Assembly: GCA_030142905.1 (NCBI GenBank)
Contig: JASJOG010000113.1
Coordinates: 761,501-825,500, forward strand
Reading direction: 5' to 3'
From: Heliopora coerulea
Taxonomy: Eukaryota > Cnidaria > Anthozoa > Scleralcyonacea > Helioporidae
DNA: 64,000 bases
In this document: positions 12,101 through 22,597 of the stretch, piece after piece
Layout of the letters: each line of letters starts with the position of its first letter
How positions within the stretch are numbered: the first letter of the stretch is position 1
The notes under the pieces: generated by a model
The model's database searches: none
What the model was told of the DNA's origin: nothing
What the model saw: only the letters and a program-made list of their open reading frames with translations
Translations under genes and position numbers: made by a program

Positions 12101-13384
12101 GAATATTGAAGCAGTATAAGTAAACAAGTTAAAAACCATTTGTTAAAAAGAGTACAGAAAATTTTAATTCTTTCCAGGCCAATACCTCTCACCTGAGCTG
12201 GTAAAATCCTCTGGCATTAGCCAGAGTAAAACAATGATGTTGGACTTAACTGGGAAAGAACTGAAGAATTTTTATTAGCCCCTGTACCCCTGCAAGTTCT
12301 CCCTCATGAGGGGGGCTGTCTGGCATTCAGGGAAACAGAACACAGAGGGGATGTGATGTCCTTTCAATTTAAAAGCTAAAAAGATTTAGCTGAAAAGAAA
12401 TGGATATTAAATCATGCTCAATGTATGACCTGAAATTCAAATTTGATCTCTCATTATACTAAATCATTTTTTACCAAGAGATGGTGCAACTTTTAAACAA
12501 TCGTAATCCCTTTATCAAACACAAGACTACAGCTGAATGACCAATACATATGGTCACCTGATCAACAATTTGTGTAAACAAGACAGCAGTCTGCTTAATG
12601 TTGGTTAAACATATTTAAAATTATACAATAATTACAGCAAGAACTCACTGCAAACATACAAACATCTGATGAACAGATTACAAACATCAAGCCAATAAGC
12701 AGTTATTTTACATATAAAATAAGACATAAATCAACTGAGCTACAAGGTCAACCCAATAGTTTGCTCTGGGCTTGTACTGTTTTTTTTTTCCTAAACCAAA
12801 CAGTAAGCTGGTGGAAATAGGAGTCCATGTAAACAAATTATTTAAAACTTGCCATTAATGATTTCTTCGGCAGCTTGCTGATCCAAGGAATTTACCTCAT
12901 CCTCCTTTCCATGAGGAAACAACTTCTTATTTCTTGGCAAACATGGTATGATCAGTTCTTTTCCTGACTCCTTTGGGTTAACACTAAAATCAAGAGCAAA
13001 AAATAATATTCATTCCATACGTCAAATGCATTTTTCTCTGGTTCATTAGTCCTAACGTACACTACCGTATGTTGTATTTGACAGATAAAAACCGACGCCA
13101 CTTGATCATAAAAAATACCAGTGACTCTTTCATTTTGTAACTCCCCTGTTCTAGCTAAAATAATGACCATTCAATAAGATATGGAAAATTTCAATTGATT
13201 ACACCACTCATTTTTTTTACCTAAGTAAGAGTTTGCCTTCAGCAGAATGTATGAAATCTTTCCCTGAATTAAATTCGTTGTCAAAATTTTCGTATTCCTT
13301 GTTAGGTACCAATTTTGTAGCAGTTTTTTTCTTAGAAAATGTAAAAGAAACGCTTTTTCCTTTCTCGCTTCCTTCGGCCGCCAT
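178..13384 (-). CDS. GPKOW: GPKOW, G-patch and KOW motif spliceosome protein (complete, 14 exons)
   Basis: Nuclear RNA-binding spliceosome factor, animal counterpart of yeast Spp2, which partners the helicase DHX16/Prp2. Exons in coding order: 13384-13221, 12983-12853, 12098-11953, 11435-11329, 11019-10899, 10549-10465, 8715-8666, 6592-6533, 3076-3013, 2681-2615, 2304-2115, 1161-1092, 852-767, 306-178. They sum to 1470 nt (489 residues plus TGA; the human protein has about 476) and phase agrees at all 13 junctions. Exon 1 begins MAAEGSEKGK and holds the conserved N-terminal KDFIHSAEGK block. Exon 3 is a Thr/Glu-rich linker. Exons 4-5 hold the G-patch (AAMLRGMGWKKGEAIGG, then QGLGLGAE). Exon 7 starts the first KOW (VVVESGPHQGLSGK). 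Exons 10-11 are Lys/Arg-rich and end in the conserved VRVRIISKSFKKGIYY block. Exons 12-14 give the C-terminal KOW and HYDDISEYVGDVHKE. Family assignment is from recalled similarity. Two introns use GC donors. Introns host SINE and fold-back repeats. Confidence 0.93.
2855..2926. repeat. Dispersed short repeat with palindromic ACTCTGGC core, copy 1
   Basis: Contains ACTCTGGCTAACGCCAGACG followed by TTTTACTCCTC. The same palindromic core recurs at 12203-12228 and 38097-38121, each time as an isolated short unit in non-coding DNA. This copy lies in GPKOW intron 9. Confidence 0.6.
3140..3560 (+). repeat. Polypurine (A/G) tract in GPKOW intron 8
   Basis: About 400 bp in which the plus strand is strongly A/G biased (runs such as GAGAAAGTGATGAGAGAATAAG). 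It creates spurious open frames on both strands. No exon is supported inside it. Confidence 0.75.
4865..5215 (+). mobile_element. tRNA-derived SINE, family A copy 1, with 14-bp target duplication
   Basis: About 350 bp flanked by the direct repeat ATAAACCATTCAAC at 4851-4864 and 5216-5229, the signature of LINE-assisted insertion. The 5' part can fold: GAACAGAATAGTTCATGAATT pairs with a later AATTCATGAAAATATTCTGTTC. A tRNA-like segment at about 5095-5167 holds an A-box-like TAGCTCAATTGG and a degenerate B box (GAGTTTGAATCCC). A diverged copy at about 45973-46303 shares the blocks in the same order. It lies in GPKOW intron 8, antisense to the gene. Confidence 0.8.
5303..5560 (+). mobile_element. 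Fold-back element with a Crypton-like N-terminal ORF remnant
   Basis: A 12-13 bp hairpin (5303-5334, CTCGCTATCTAT and complement) is followed by an ATG frame at 5342-5491, 49 residues, beginning MASSSRFCEVSEDEIDCLLE. This runs into a near-perfect hairpin with 52-bp arms (5454-5505 and 5509-5560, one mismatch, 3-nt loop). From memory, such N-termini precede Crypton-type tyrosine-recombinase genes that are common in cnidarian genomes; this is not checked. The frame stops inside the hairpin arm, so this is a remnant, not a working gene. Confidence 0.5.
8231..8270 (+). repeat. Poly-T tract ending in poly-G
   Basis: Interrupted T run followed by eight G. Low-complexity sequence in GPKOW intron 7. 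Confidence 0.7.
9690..9800 (-). mobile_element. Possible Penelope-like element end fragment
   Basis: On the minus strand the segment reads CTGATGATGACGGCC, then TCGAAAACGTTTG. That combination resembles the terminal regions of Penelope-like elements (a GATGATG block followed by an ACGTTTCG-like block). No coding part is recognisable here. Tentative; lies in GPKOW intron 6-7 territory. Confidence 0.35.
11060..11330 (+). repeat. Degenerate tetranucleotide tracts (AAAC)n / (TGAA)n
   Basis: Contains ACAAACAAACAAATGAATGAATGAATGAATGA and related A-rich tetranucleotide stretches (AGGAAGGA near 11270-11300). It sits in GPKOW intron 4 and produces a spurious open frame on the minus strand. Confidence 0.85.
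12203..12228. repeat. Dispersed short repeat with palindromic ACTCTGGC core, copy 2
   Basis: Reads CCTCTGGCATTAGCCAGAGT, the same near-palindrome seen at 2855-2926 and 38097-38121. Lies in GPKOW intron 2. Confidence 0.55.
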
Positions 13385-14170
13385 TTTATATTCGAGTATG
13401 CATCACTTAGAAGTCAGCGGTAAAATTTCAAATTTAAATTTTAAATTCAAAATACGTTCAACTTAAAATTAAACATAGATTTTATTTTAAATTATAATTG
13501 CAATTTTCGTTTTAATTTTAATTTTTGATTGGACTAATACCTGGGGAGTTTGTAGGGATGTGACAGAAGATATCGTGATGGAGCAGTGGGGATGTGGAAG
13601 GGGGGTATAGCGAGGAAACTGTGGGGATGTGATATCTTTACTCAACATAAAATTTGCATTGCACCAACCAACGTAACAATCATGAATGATCATAATTATT
13701 GTGGTGATCACTCCATTACATTAGCTACACTCACAAACATAGGGCAAATTAAATTCCAAGCGTGCATTTCAACTGAAGAAAGACTCCAATCTTCTCATAT
13801 CCTTATAAAACTTGCATAGCTTGAGGTTTTTCTGGTCACTCAGTGCATTACATAACTTGCCTTTCCGTTCTATCTCATCGGTTTTTTTACAATTTTTTGA
13901 CGGTATTCAAAAAGAGATATGCAATTCAATGGTTCAAGCTTCCGGACGGCGCCGTATTTGTACAAAATGACTTCTGACCAACAAAAAAAGTTTAACGAAA
14001 CTGCTCTCTTTCAAATTTGTTTGGAATTTCGATCTCACCAATATTTCGAGTTCATACCAATCCTCACCAACACAAGCGAACAGGACCGATTTCCACTGGG
14101 GGGCTGAGGCCTGTTGCCCAAAAATTTTCTGCGTCGCTCAAATTTTCCAAATGGGCCAACCACTAACCCA
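13385..14170. other. Upstream flank of GPKOW, no gene seen
   Basis: Holds the GPKOW promoter and 5' UTR immediately above 13384, then very AT-rich sequence (13420-13540). A short ATG frame at 13919-14107 has no recognisable homology. Nothing else supported. Confidence 0.4.
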
Positions 14171-14171
14171 T

Positions 14172-14197
14172 GGCGTTCTTGAGGTTATACACTATCT

Positions 14198-14244
<47 letters not shown>

Positions 14245-14281
14245 TTCTATATTTTAGATAGTGTATAACCTCAAGAACGCC
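14172..14281. repeat. Perfect 33-bp inverted repeat spanning an (AT)n tract
   Basis: Arms 14172-14204 and 14249-14281 (starting GGCGTTCTTGAGGTTATACA and its complement) are exact reverse complements, separated by about 44 bp that is mostly (AT)n. It sits directly upstream of the truncated LINE. Confidence 0.9.
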
Positions 14282-14345
14282 GCTGTTTTATCGAAGCTAT
14301 CTACACTGGACCTCCGCACTAAGCCATGGCTTCAACAAAACTGCG

Positions 14346-15466
14346 TTTATTATATATTTTACGATACTGCTGTTTATTGTGTTTATCAATGATTTACCTT
14401 TACATGTTAGCTCCTCGATTGATCTATATGCTGATGATACGACCGTAACTGCTTCGGTGGACTACAATTCCATACCATATTTACAAGTGTCTTTAAACAA
14501 ATCAGTTAACGAAATCGCTCAATGGGCAACTTCTAATAAACTCCCTTTAAATGCAAATAAAACCAAATTCTTGCTGGTTACTGGGAAACGCCTCGAGTCG
14601 AAAATTGAAAGTTATCCAAACATAATGCTTGATGGAATGCCTTTGAAGATGGTAACTAATGTCTCTCTTCTAGGATTAGAACTAGATGACAAACTTTCTT
14701 TTGATTTCCACGTTGACCAATTGTGCAAGAAACTGTCTCGACGAATCGCTGTATTACACAAAATTAGATCATATTTATCATTGCAACAAAGAATTTCGTT
14801 TTACAATGTTGTGATTCGTCCTGTCATAAATTATATTAGCGTCATTTGGACAACATCTAGCAAGGAGAATTTAGAAGGAGTACTTAAACTGCAAAAGAGA
14901 GCGGCCAGAACCCTTTTTGTCGATCGTCTAACACCATCAGTTCACCTTTTTGACAAGTTACGTTGGTTATCCTTCGACGAAGAGGCCAAGATAAAGAGAT
15001 GTGTTCTTGTGTTTAATGGTTTGCTTGGTAAATTGCCTCCCTATTTGAAGGATTTAATTACAGTGAATAACGAAATGCATTCACGTAACACTAGATATTC
15101 CTCCTCAAATTTATTATGCCCTCGTTACAAAAGAGAAACTGAAGGTGGCAGAACTTTTGCAGTGAGCAGTAGCAGGTTATGGAACAGTCTACCTCTGACA
15201 TTAAGAAAATCGGAGACGGTTAAATTATTTATACATAAAATTTGGGGACACTTTTTTAATGACCAGTTAAACTTAAATAGTTTTAGTATATATTTGTAAT
15301 TGTTTTTACTTAGTTTTCAATTGAATTTTAGTATTGTTTGTAATTTTTACTCCTTTTTTTGCAATTTCATTTTTGTATTTTAAGGGCCACAAGTTTATTA
15401 GCTTTGGCTATTATGTGCTACGGTACCTCGTTAAATAAAGATTTAAACTAAACTAAACTAAATACT
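14346..15466 (+). mobile_element. 5'-truncated non-LTR retrotransposon (LINE) with reverse transcriptase C-terminal half
   Basis: Open frame 14379-15299 (306 residues) starts at FINDLPLHV, a conserved reverse-transcriptase block. It contains the catalytic YADDT (residues about 17-21), then the thumb and C-terminal region typical of Jockey/CR1-like LINEs (LPLNANKTKFLLV, LGLELDDKLSFDFHV, KLQKRAARTLF, RLWNSLP). The endonuclease and the fingers/palm N-terminus are absent, so it is dead on arrival. After the stop comes a short 3' UTR with AATAAAG and a TAAAC-repeat tail at about 15435-15466, as in LINEs that end in short tandem units. The frame is unbroken, suggesting a fairly recent insertion. 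No host gene is interrupted. Confidence 0.9.
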
Positions 15467-15519
15467 AAAATGACATCGAAATGGGTACAAACAAAACAAT
15501 ATCAATTGACAATACGTTA

Positions 15520-15682
15520 AGTCTAAAAATGCTGAGCTTTTCCTCTCAGATCCCAGGTTATGAAAAGATAAAGATTTCTGCCCGAAAAATGGAAATGTCG
15601 CTCGAAAAACCTGACGATGCCCGAACCTGAGAGGGGCTGCAGCCCACCCAGCCCCTCCCCCCGGCTCGTACGCCTATGCTCA
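15520..15682 (-). repeat. Dispersed repeat fragment with GC-rich end
   Basis: The minus strand reads GCATAGGCGTACGAGCCGGG, a G-rich stretch and GGCTGCAGCCCC. It looks like the GC-rich terminal part of an interspersed repeat set in AT-rich surroundings. Family not identified. Confidence 0.4.
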
Positions 15683-18600
15683 CTAAAGCTAATAACTCCA
15701 TGCAAAATGTGTTGACTAAACCAGTTTTAAATCAAAACTTCTACTTTCGAATCACATTTTGGTATGAGCTAGCGAACACAAAACTTTGCTTACACAGCAG
15801 TCTTAAGCTTTTATGCTTAAACTCGAAAAGCTGGCTGATGAAAATTTGGCCAAGCCCAGTTGAAGTGGACATGTTTCATAAGTGTGAAGTGTTCTTCCGG
15901 AACCTGATGTGTGAGATTCACTCACAAGAGTCGATGGCAGGTTTAGCTACATTCACGAACGAATTGTACGCAGGAAATGTGCTCTTGAAGAACAAGTATA
16001 CCTGCCAGGTGGCCAAGGTGTGATACAACGTTACAGCATATTTGACAGCAACCTTCAACGGTTGGCCTTGGTTAGGAAGTTTTGTGCTGATTAACTTCAA
16101 AAATGATCATGAAAATTACGACTTTTGTTGCATTCTAATTCAATAAAACGGGTTTAAAGGACGTCTCAAAAGCTGATGTGAACTGAGAGTAAATGGATCG
16201 CATCCTGTGCGTCAGACATTAAAAGTACGACTTATTTTTTACGGTGAATTTTGTTGACTTCTCCATTTCAATATCACTCGCACCTCGTGAATGTTTACAC
16301 TTGAAAAAGCTGTTTTTGGATTCCCAAATATTTCCGGATTAACCACATGCCAAGTGCCTAGATTTGCACGTGGCTTTCATCACAAAATTTTCCGGTTTCT
16401 CAAGTACTCGGATATAATGTTTCAACTTTAAACTACGATTTTGATATAAGATTTACCGTAGTCGTAGAGAGACCGAGAACTTTGATTACAGGCTTTTACT
16501 TGTGTGTAAGTGAAAAAACACAGGAGCAAGCAAAATGGGCCGGGTTCATCGCGGATCGTGTCTAGTAGTCACAAGCGCAATATAATTGGCCAGGAACTGT
16601 TGTTTTTCTGACAGCAAAACCTTAAGAAGAAGAACAACAACGACCACAAAAACAATAACAACAACAAGAACTACAAATTGAAACTAACGAAAAAGAAAAT
16701 ATAAATAATGCCAACTATCAAAAGCAGATCAACCGCAATGGAGGATGTAGACCAAGTGCTTTGCATTCCAGAAGTTATATATGTTATACAATATAAGACA
16801 AACTTGGGTTTATATTTTGTAATTCACTGACATCCGATACTTGACAGGGAAAAATACTTGTGTGTACAGCCTACCCAAACGTATTCTTATTTAAAAATAA
16901 ATGCAAGAATCCCTCACAAGGAATTTTTTGCTATATTTGAAATCCAATGTCTGCTAGACGTACGTTCCTAGATTTCATCTTATTTGTCGACAAAGGATTA
17001 CAATTAGAACAGTGTTTACGCTGGCATGAAACAATCACTGATTCTCAACTACGGTAACGTCCAGCCTAATCAAATGAATGAGACTCGAAATGATAATTAC
17101 AGTCACTTTGGGAGGGATTATAACTAGATATTTCAATGGTCATAGTTATTTATTCATTTTTGCTTATGTTACAGCTTCTACAACTGCTAAAGTTGAAGGT
17201 AATAGAGTTCTAAAGGTACTGAAAAATTATTTTCACTAAATAACCCTGTTTAGCGTTTCTATGGCGATTCCCGATATTGGACCGAGCAATTTACTTCAAC
17301 AACACTGACTTAGTTGAACATATCTGAACCATAAGTTTCTTGCATGGTCATCAAATATTTTGACAACGAAACATTTGAAACATTTGAAGTGCGGGATACT
17401 TCAAGTCTAAAACTTTCGATATCTTGGAAGGTACCACATTCCCTCCGTCACAATTTTGGTCACTAGTTGTCAGCTAAAGTCTTTTCGCAAAGACAAGGCA
17501 GAGGTAGTCTTTCAATCGCAAAAAGCATGAACCAAAAAGATTTCAGCTACAATAACGACCAAAAGTCATTCAAGGAACCTTGAACTCAGTTACTAAGCGG
17601 TTTTTAATTTCAGTTACTCCGTCAAGGTTGCTATAATTTGGAACACCTCCCTACTTGGCTGTCATTGATACACGGTTACTGTTTTGAGTGTCTGCATTCT
17701 ATTGTTTATCTTTCCAACCTGCCTAGCGTCCTCTACCGGGTAACTTGAAGTATTTTACCACTAACAATAATCATTTTTCTCTTAATTTTACTGGTTATCG
17801 CGACCGATCCTCCGTTTTACGAACTGACTTACAAAAACGTCCAATGGCTGCACCCTCTGCTCTCGATGACCGATTACGTTCTAGTTCAATGTTCTGAGAT
17901 TCGTGATTTTGGGTGAATTGATTTAGCAGAAAAACAATACCAGATCTTTTTTGGGTTGTTAAAAAGTTAGCTTAGCTGTGAAAAATAAACATCATCCCCA
18001 TCTCATTGATTTGTTTTGTGGTAAGTCGACTTCCTACCGGATCGTAATATAAGTCTTTAGTCTTAAATCAAGAGAGGGATTTTTGCGGATACCTTGTACT
18101 AGAGATAGTATCCTTCGCCGTATTAGGCACAGCTTGAAATGAAATGCTTTTTACCGAACTGAATACAGAAAGGAAAAACTAAGTGAGTTCGCCAAGGTAT
18201 GTCGTTGAAGGATCGCTAAGAAAACTATGAAAGAGTAATAACAAGTTAAATCTGCAGAATTGATCAGTTCTGTCAAAAACTCCGCAGTCTCACACTGTCA
18301 CATGAAAGAGTCGGAGACAGAGCCACTCTGACCATTCACAAAAGGGAAAACTCCCAGAGAATTGCTTTTTGAAAGAAAATATCGAAAGGGCGTTTTGGAA
18401 CATTTTCTTCCATTTTGATTGCAAAAGCTTTCACCTGATAACAAGAACAACATATTAGAATTTTCAATGTCTATCTCACAAAAGAAAATCGCTCTCAGGA
18501 TTTCCAATAGATATTTTATCTGGAAACAGAAAAGCCACCAGAATCTCTATTATTTATTCTGCATCAGAAGCATAATAAGGATTTCCAATATTTATCTTAC

Positions 18601-21600
18601 TTCACAACGACAAATAGGATTTATATCTTCAAGAAGAAGCACAACGACTATTTTCCCAGTTAACATACAAATATGAGCGTAATCGATATTTCTAATATAT
18701 ACTCTGCCACCGAAAAGCAATCAGGATTCCTAATATCTACTTTACAGAAATTAAAGTATGGTGTGATGTCCCAGTTGTTATCTTCCAAAAGAAGCGATAA
18801 TCAGGATTCCCAGCAGTCATAAAAATCTTTGGGCAAGATATTTCACCTTGTCTTCAACTTGTTAAGGAAGGAAGAATTTTAACAGCTAGGATCTTATTAA
18901 GTTTGGGCAACTCCTTATCTGGTGGATAGTAATAGTTTGCTATTTAACAGGTAAAATTTATCCAGTAAAAAGTTAGGTTGTTCAAGACACAGATAACACT
19001 GTTCAATGTTCAGCCACTCGATCCCACGCTTGCCGCCTGGATATATAAACTTGCCATTTTCAGCTTAGCAAAGTTTTGCATCTACGTAATTCGGCTGTCG
19101 CATGCACTTCATCACCTTGGCGTATGCACTTAACTCTTGTGAGCTGAATTCCTCCACATGATTGGCTCGCAAATGTTTCTATACCTCTTTAAGTCACCTG
19201 TGGCTAAATCGTATACATCAGAACGAGCAATCTAGGCCTGAGCGTCACCACTTTCAAGCTCCGTCTCCACATGAGCGTTTCCACATCACTCCAAAATAAA
19301 CAGCAATAGCAGTGATTAAAATCGGAAGGCTATCCCAGCCAAAAATGGAGCACGAGCTTCAGATTACTGTGCGTAATACACAGTACAAACATACACAGCT
19401 GGCCCTTCATGTTTACGAAATAAGATCATACCGTAAGTTTATCATGCCTGACTGCATGGTTTGAAGAAAAACATTTGTCGCTCGTCAAAGGAGATTAGGA
19501 TTATTTAAGTGATTGCTTTGAACCAAATAAAGGAATCAAACTGTCGATTCGCTAATATTTAATTTATTTTCTGGCAACTGATGCTTCCTGCCGCGTGACG
19601 CAAAACGCCCACGTGAACTGCAGCCAGCACAGACTGAAACTATAGTAAACAAAAACGATTGTTTACCATGGTTCAGAAGACGACGACAATCTGCACGCTG
19701 ACACAAATGCAACAATCTAAAAACAATCTGCAGGGACTACTTCTTAATAAGTAACGTTATGACTTTTTTAAAGTAATTTATTGCCTAATTTAGCAATGTT
19801 ATATTTTGAGCGACCTCACCGAAAAACAATTCGATGCTGTGGGTTTCCTGAAAGAAGATTATTATTACCTCAAAAAAAAAAACAAACAAAACAATCCGTG
19901 ATCTTTTTGCGGTACACGTTGGCGCGGGCATTCGAGATTAGCGTAGATACTAGGATCTTTAAGTCAAAACAATGCCGAAGAGCAAACAGGACATACTTGA
20001 GGCAAAATTTGAACCTCCGCACCAATTATTTGTTAATTCGCTTGACGAATTAACTCTTCTGATGGCAATTTTCCGGGAGGTCTCCACTTGACAGATAAAA
20101 TAGTCTGGGGTTAGGCAGACTAAAATATAATAAGTAGCAGGATTGCAACAGTACCACATAAAAGATTAAATTGTCTCTATTGCAATTTTATCATATACCA
20201 TTTGCAGGTTAACACACATTGTGAGTATTCTGTCAACCTAATGATCAAACTTCAGATTCGTAACACTCGGTGTGTCATGCTATGGGGTGATAGCTTGGAG
20301 CCTGGGGCCCAGGTAGCTGAACCCCACCCCCTCCCTTAAAACCCCCAAGACGTCCTCAAGAGGTGGTGCAATGTTCCCTTTAAGAACATAAAAACATCAA
20401 ATTAGGCATGTCTGCCTCTGCAGATGTACTTGAAAGGACATAGAGAAGTGTTCAAGACGCCACCTTCAAATCCTTACTGAACGTTCGCCCCAAATTTATC
20501 AATTTATGCCAATAGTATATCATGTCGTTTTAAATTTCACGCCATCCCACCAGCTCTGTGTTGCCATGGGATAATGTGGTTGGGAGAGTAAGAAATTGTT
20601 TTTACGTCCCTTACTCCACTTCACCCGATCCTTGCCCCTGAACTTTACGCCTCCCTACGAGTAATTCCTGACTGATTACACATCGCGGGACTTACTCGTA
20701 GAGAAACCAAAAGCCAAAAAACCAAAAACTATCAAAAAGATCTCAGAATTTATTATTTTTCGGTTGCACTTGTTTTTTTGTTATTTTTGGGGGGGTTTTT
20801 TGAATTTTTTTTCATAATTCATCACTACAAGCAATGAACCTTGATAATTTTCAGTTTAATTTGCTTGGGATTAAAATTTAGCCAAGGGTACCTGAAAGAT
20901 CTGGCAAGAGGTTAGCTCTCTCTGACTCGGAATAACCCTTCATAAACTATAGAGTAAGCCTCAGCTTGCCGACAATTTATCAATGCATTGACAGGCTGAA
21001 AGAAACTGAGTATGTAAACAAAAGGAAATGAAAATAAAGCACATAATGAAACGGAAACGGCGCTTTTAAAGCGGATGTGATTCGACCGAAAATCTGTGGG
21101 TCCTCTCCCCCCCACTTGGTATCCGTGGGCTAGTGGCCGAGGAAAATTATTAGTTTGAAACGTTCTGGTAAATTCATACAACCGATAAACGTCTTACGAG
21201 AATTACTTTGCATTTAGCACATTTTGCATTTGGTCGGGATTATCCAGATGACCTTGTGCGGATTGGAGATGCGAGTAGTCAGCAAATGATCGGGCGAAGA
21301 AAGATTTAATAAAGAAACGCTCATATAATCTGCAACTTTGTTTTTCATAGAAATTGTAAGTGTGTATTCCAGGATATCTGATCTGATTCTGTAGACATGT
21401 TGAATTTAAAATAAACCTTGAATTAACAGTATCAATGTTTTGAGTGTTTCACATAATCAAGAACGGGGAAGACCGGAAAAGGCAAAGTTGAATTTTGCAT
21501 ACACAGCAGGGAATTATGTGTGAAAATAACGACTTTGTGATAATAAGAACGCGAATGTTACGCTTGTACGTTAAAGTAGAGATTTCAGAACGTGATAAAC

Positions 21601-22468
21601 CTGATATTAGCCTTGAAGCATTTTTGCACGCAAGCGAGTAATAACAGAATGTGAACGAGAGTAAAGCTTACAGAAAATCACAATTAATTTGGGAGTTTTC
21701 AAACTGGTTCAAAAAGAACGCTGAAATGCATAAGCTGTCTGCAAATTTTCAACCTGAAATAATTAGGAAAGATTCTATCTGCAACTTTTTCTGCCCAGTT
21801 CCAATACAGCCGAGACACTTAAAAGAAACAGGTGACAAGAAGAGAGATACAGATCATTCCTGTTGTCACACTAATCGAGCGAGAAAATGATGGAAAAGAG
21901 TTTAATTGCTTCCCTAGTAATGGTGTGAAAAGCTATTCAGTTGACGCTATTTCATCCTGTTGTAAACAGTTCAGCACTTTCAATTAGCTGTTGTCTCCGC
22001 AAGATGGTTATCGCTCTGAGCAAAAAGTTAAATCAACCGCACAACAGTGGTAGCTGAAAAAAAGTGATAACCAAAAATACTTTCGGGTCAGTCTCGCTGC
22101 AGGCGAATGGACAAGAAGTCTGCTCAGTCGGTGCGAACAGACAACTCAAATGGGGTGCTCAAGGTGTCCCCTGAGTGAGACGTAATTACTGATGTTTCAG
22201 TCAGGTGGGAGATAGGGTCGTCATGCGAACTGCGAGGCCATGAAATTGTATCTGAAATAAAAACACTGATAATTGATTTGCTGGTTATTCACTTATTCCA
22301 TATCAGTCATCTGACCTGGTCATTGACCAATGAGAGCGCAGCGCTGTCAGCGTTGAGTTCATGGGTGGTCAATTTCTTAGTATTATGTGATTGAGTGATC
22401 TGTAGTAGGCACGGTTGGTCGTCGTTCACTGATAGGTTTTGACTCGCAGCTCAAATTGACCTAGCTGC
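15683..22468. other. Gene-poor intergenic region of about 6.8 kb
   Basis: No coding exon is supported on either strand. The longest frames (15676-16023, 19781-20053, 20912-21181) lack recognisable domains or paired splice signals. Contains A/C-rich low complexity near 16620-16680 and a degenerate tandem repeat near 18490-18800. Probably also holds the regulatory region and 5' UTR of the LRIG gene at its right end. Confidence 0.45.
18490..18815 (+). repeat. Degenerate tandem repeat with AGGATTTCCAATAT units
   Basis: Four to five imperfect units at roughly 60-130 bp spacing (AGGATTTCCAATAGATATTT, AGGATTTCCAATATTTATCT, AGGATTCCTAATATCTACTT, AGGATTCCCAGCAG), with intervening GAAGAAGC-like blocks. 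Boundaries are approximate. Confidence 0.45.
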
Positions 22469-22597
22469 ATGCAGTCTGGCTGCACTGTGTTCCAACTGCT
22501 ACTTCTTTGTATGTCGCTAAGGTGTCCCAAATGTTATCGTATGGCGATTCGGCTCGGCAAAAGCGAAACATTCGCGTTCCCAAGCACCGTATTCCAG

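Noticed and set aside
15676..16023. 115-residue plus-strand frame as a gene
   Set aside because: No recognisable domain, no matching splice partners; overlapping frame on the other strand equally open.
22469..22597. Upstream in-frame ATG for the LRIG gene
   Set aside because: Would add 43 residues before the signal peptide; the ATG at 22598 gives a standard secretory N-terminus. Not excluded.
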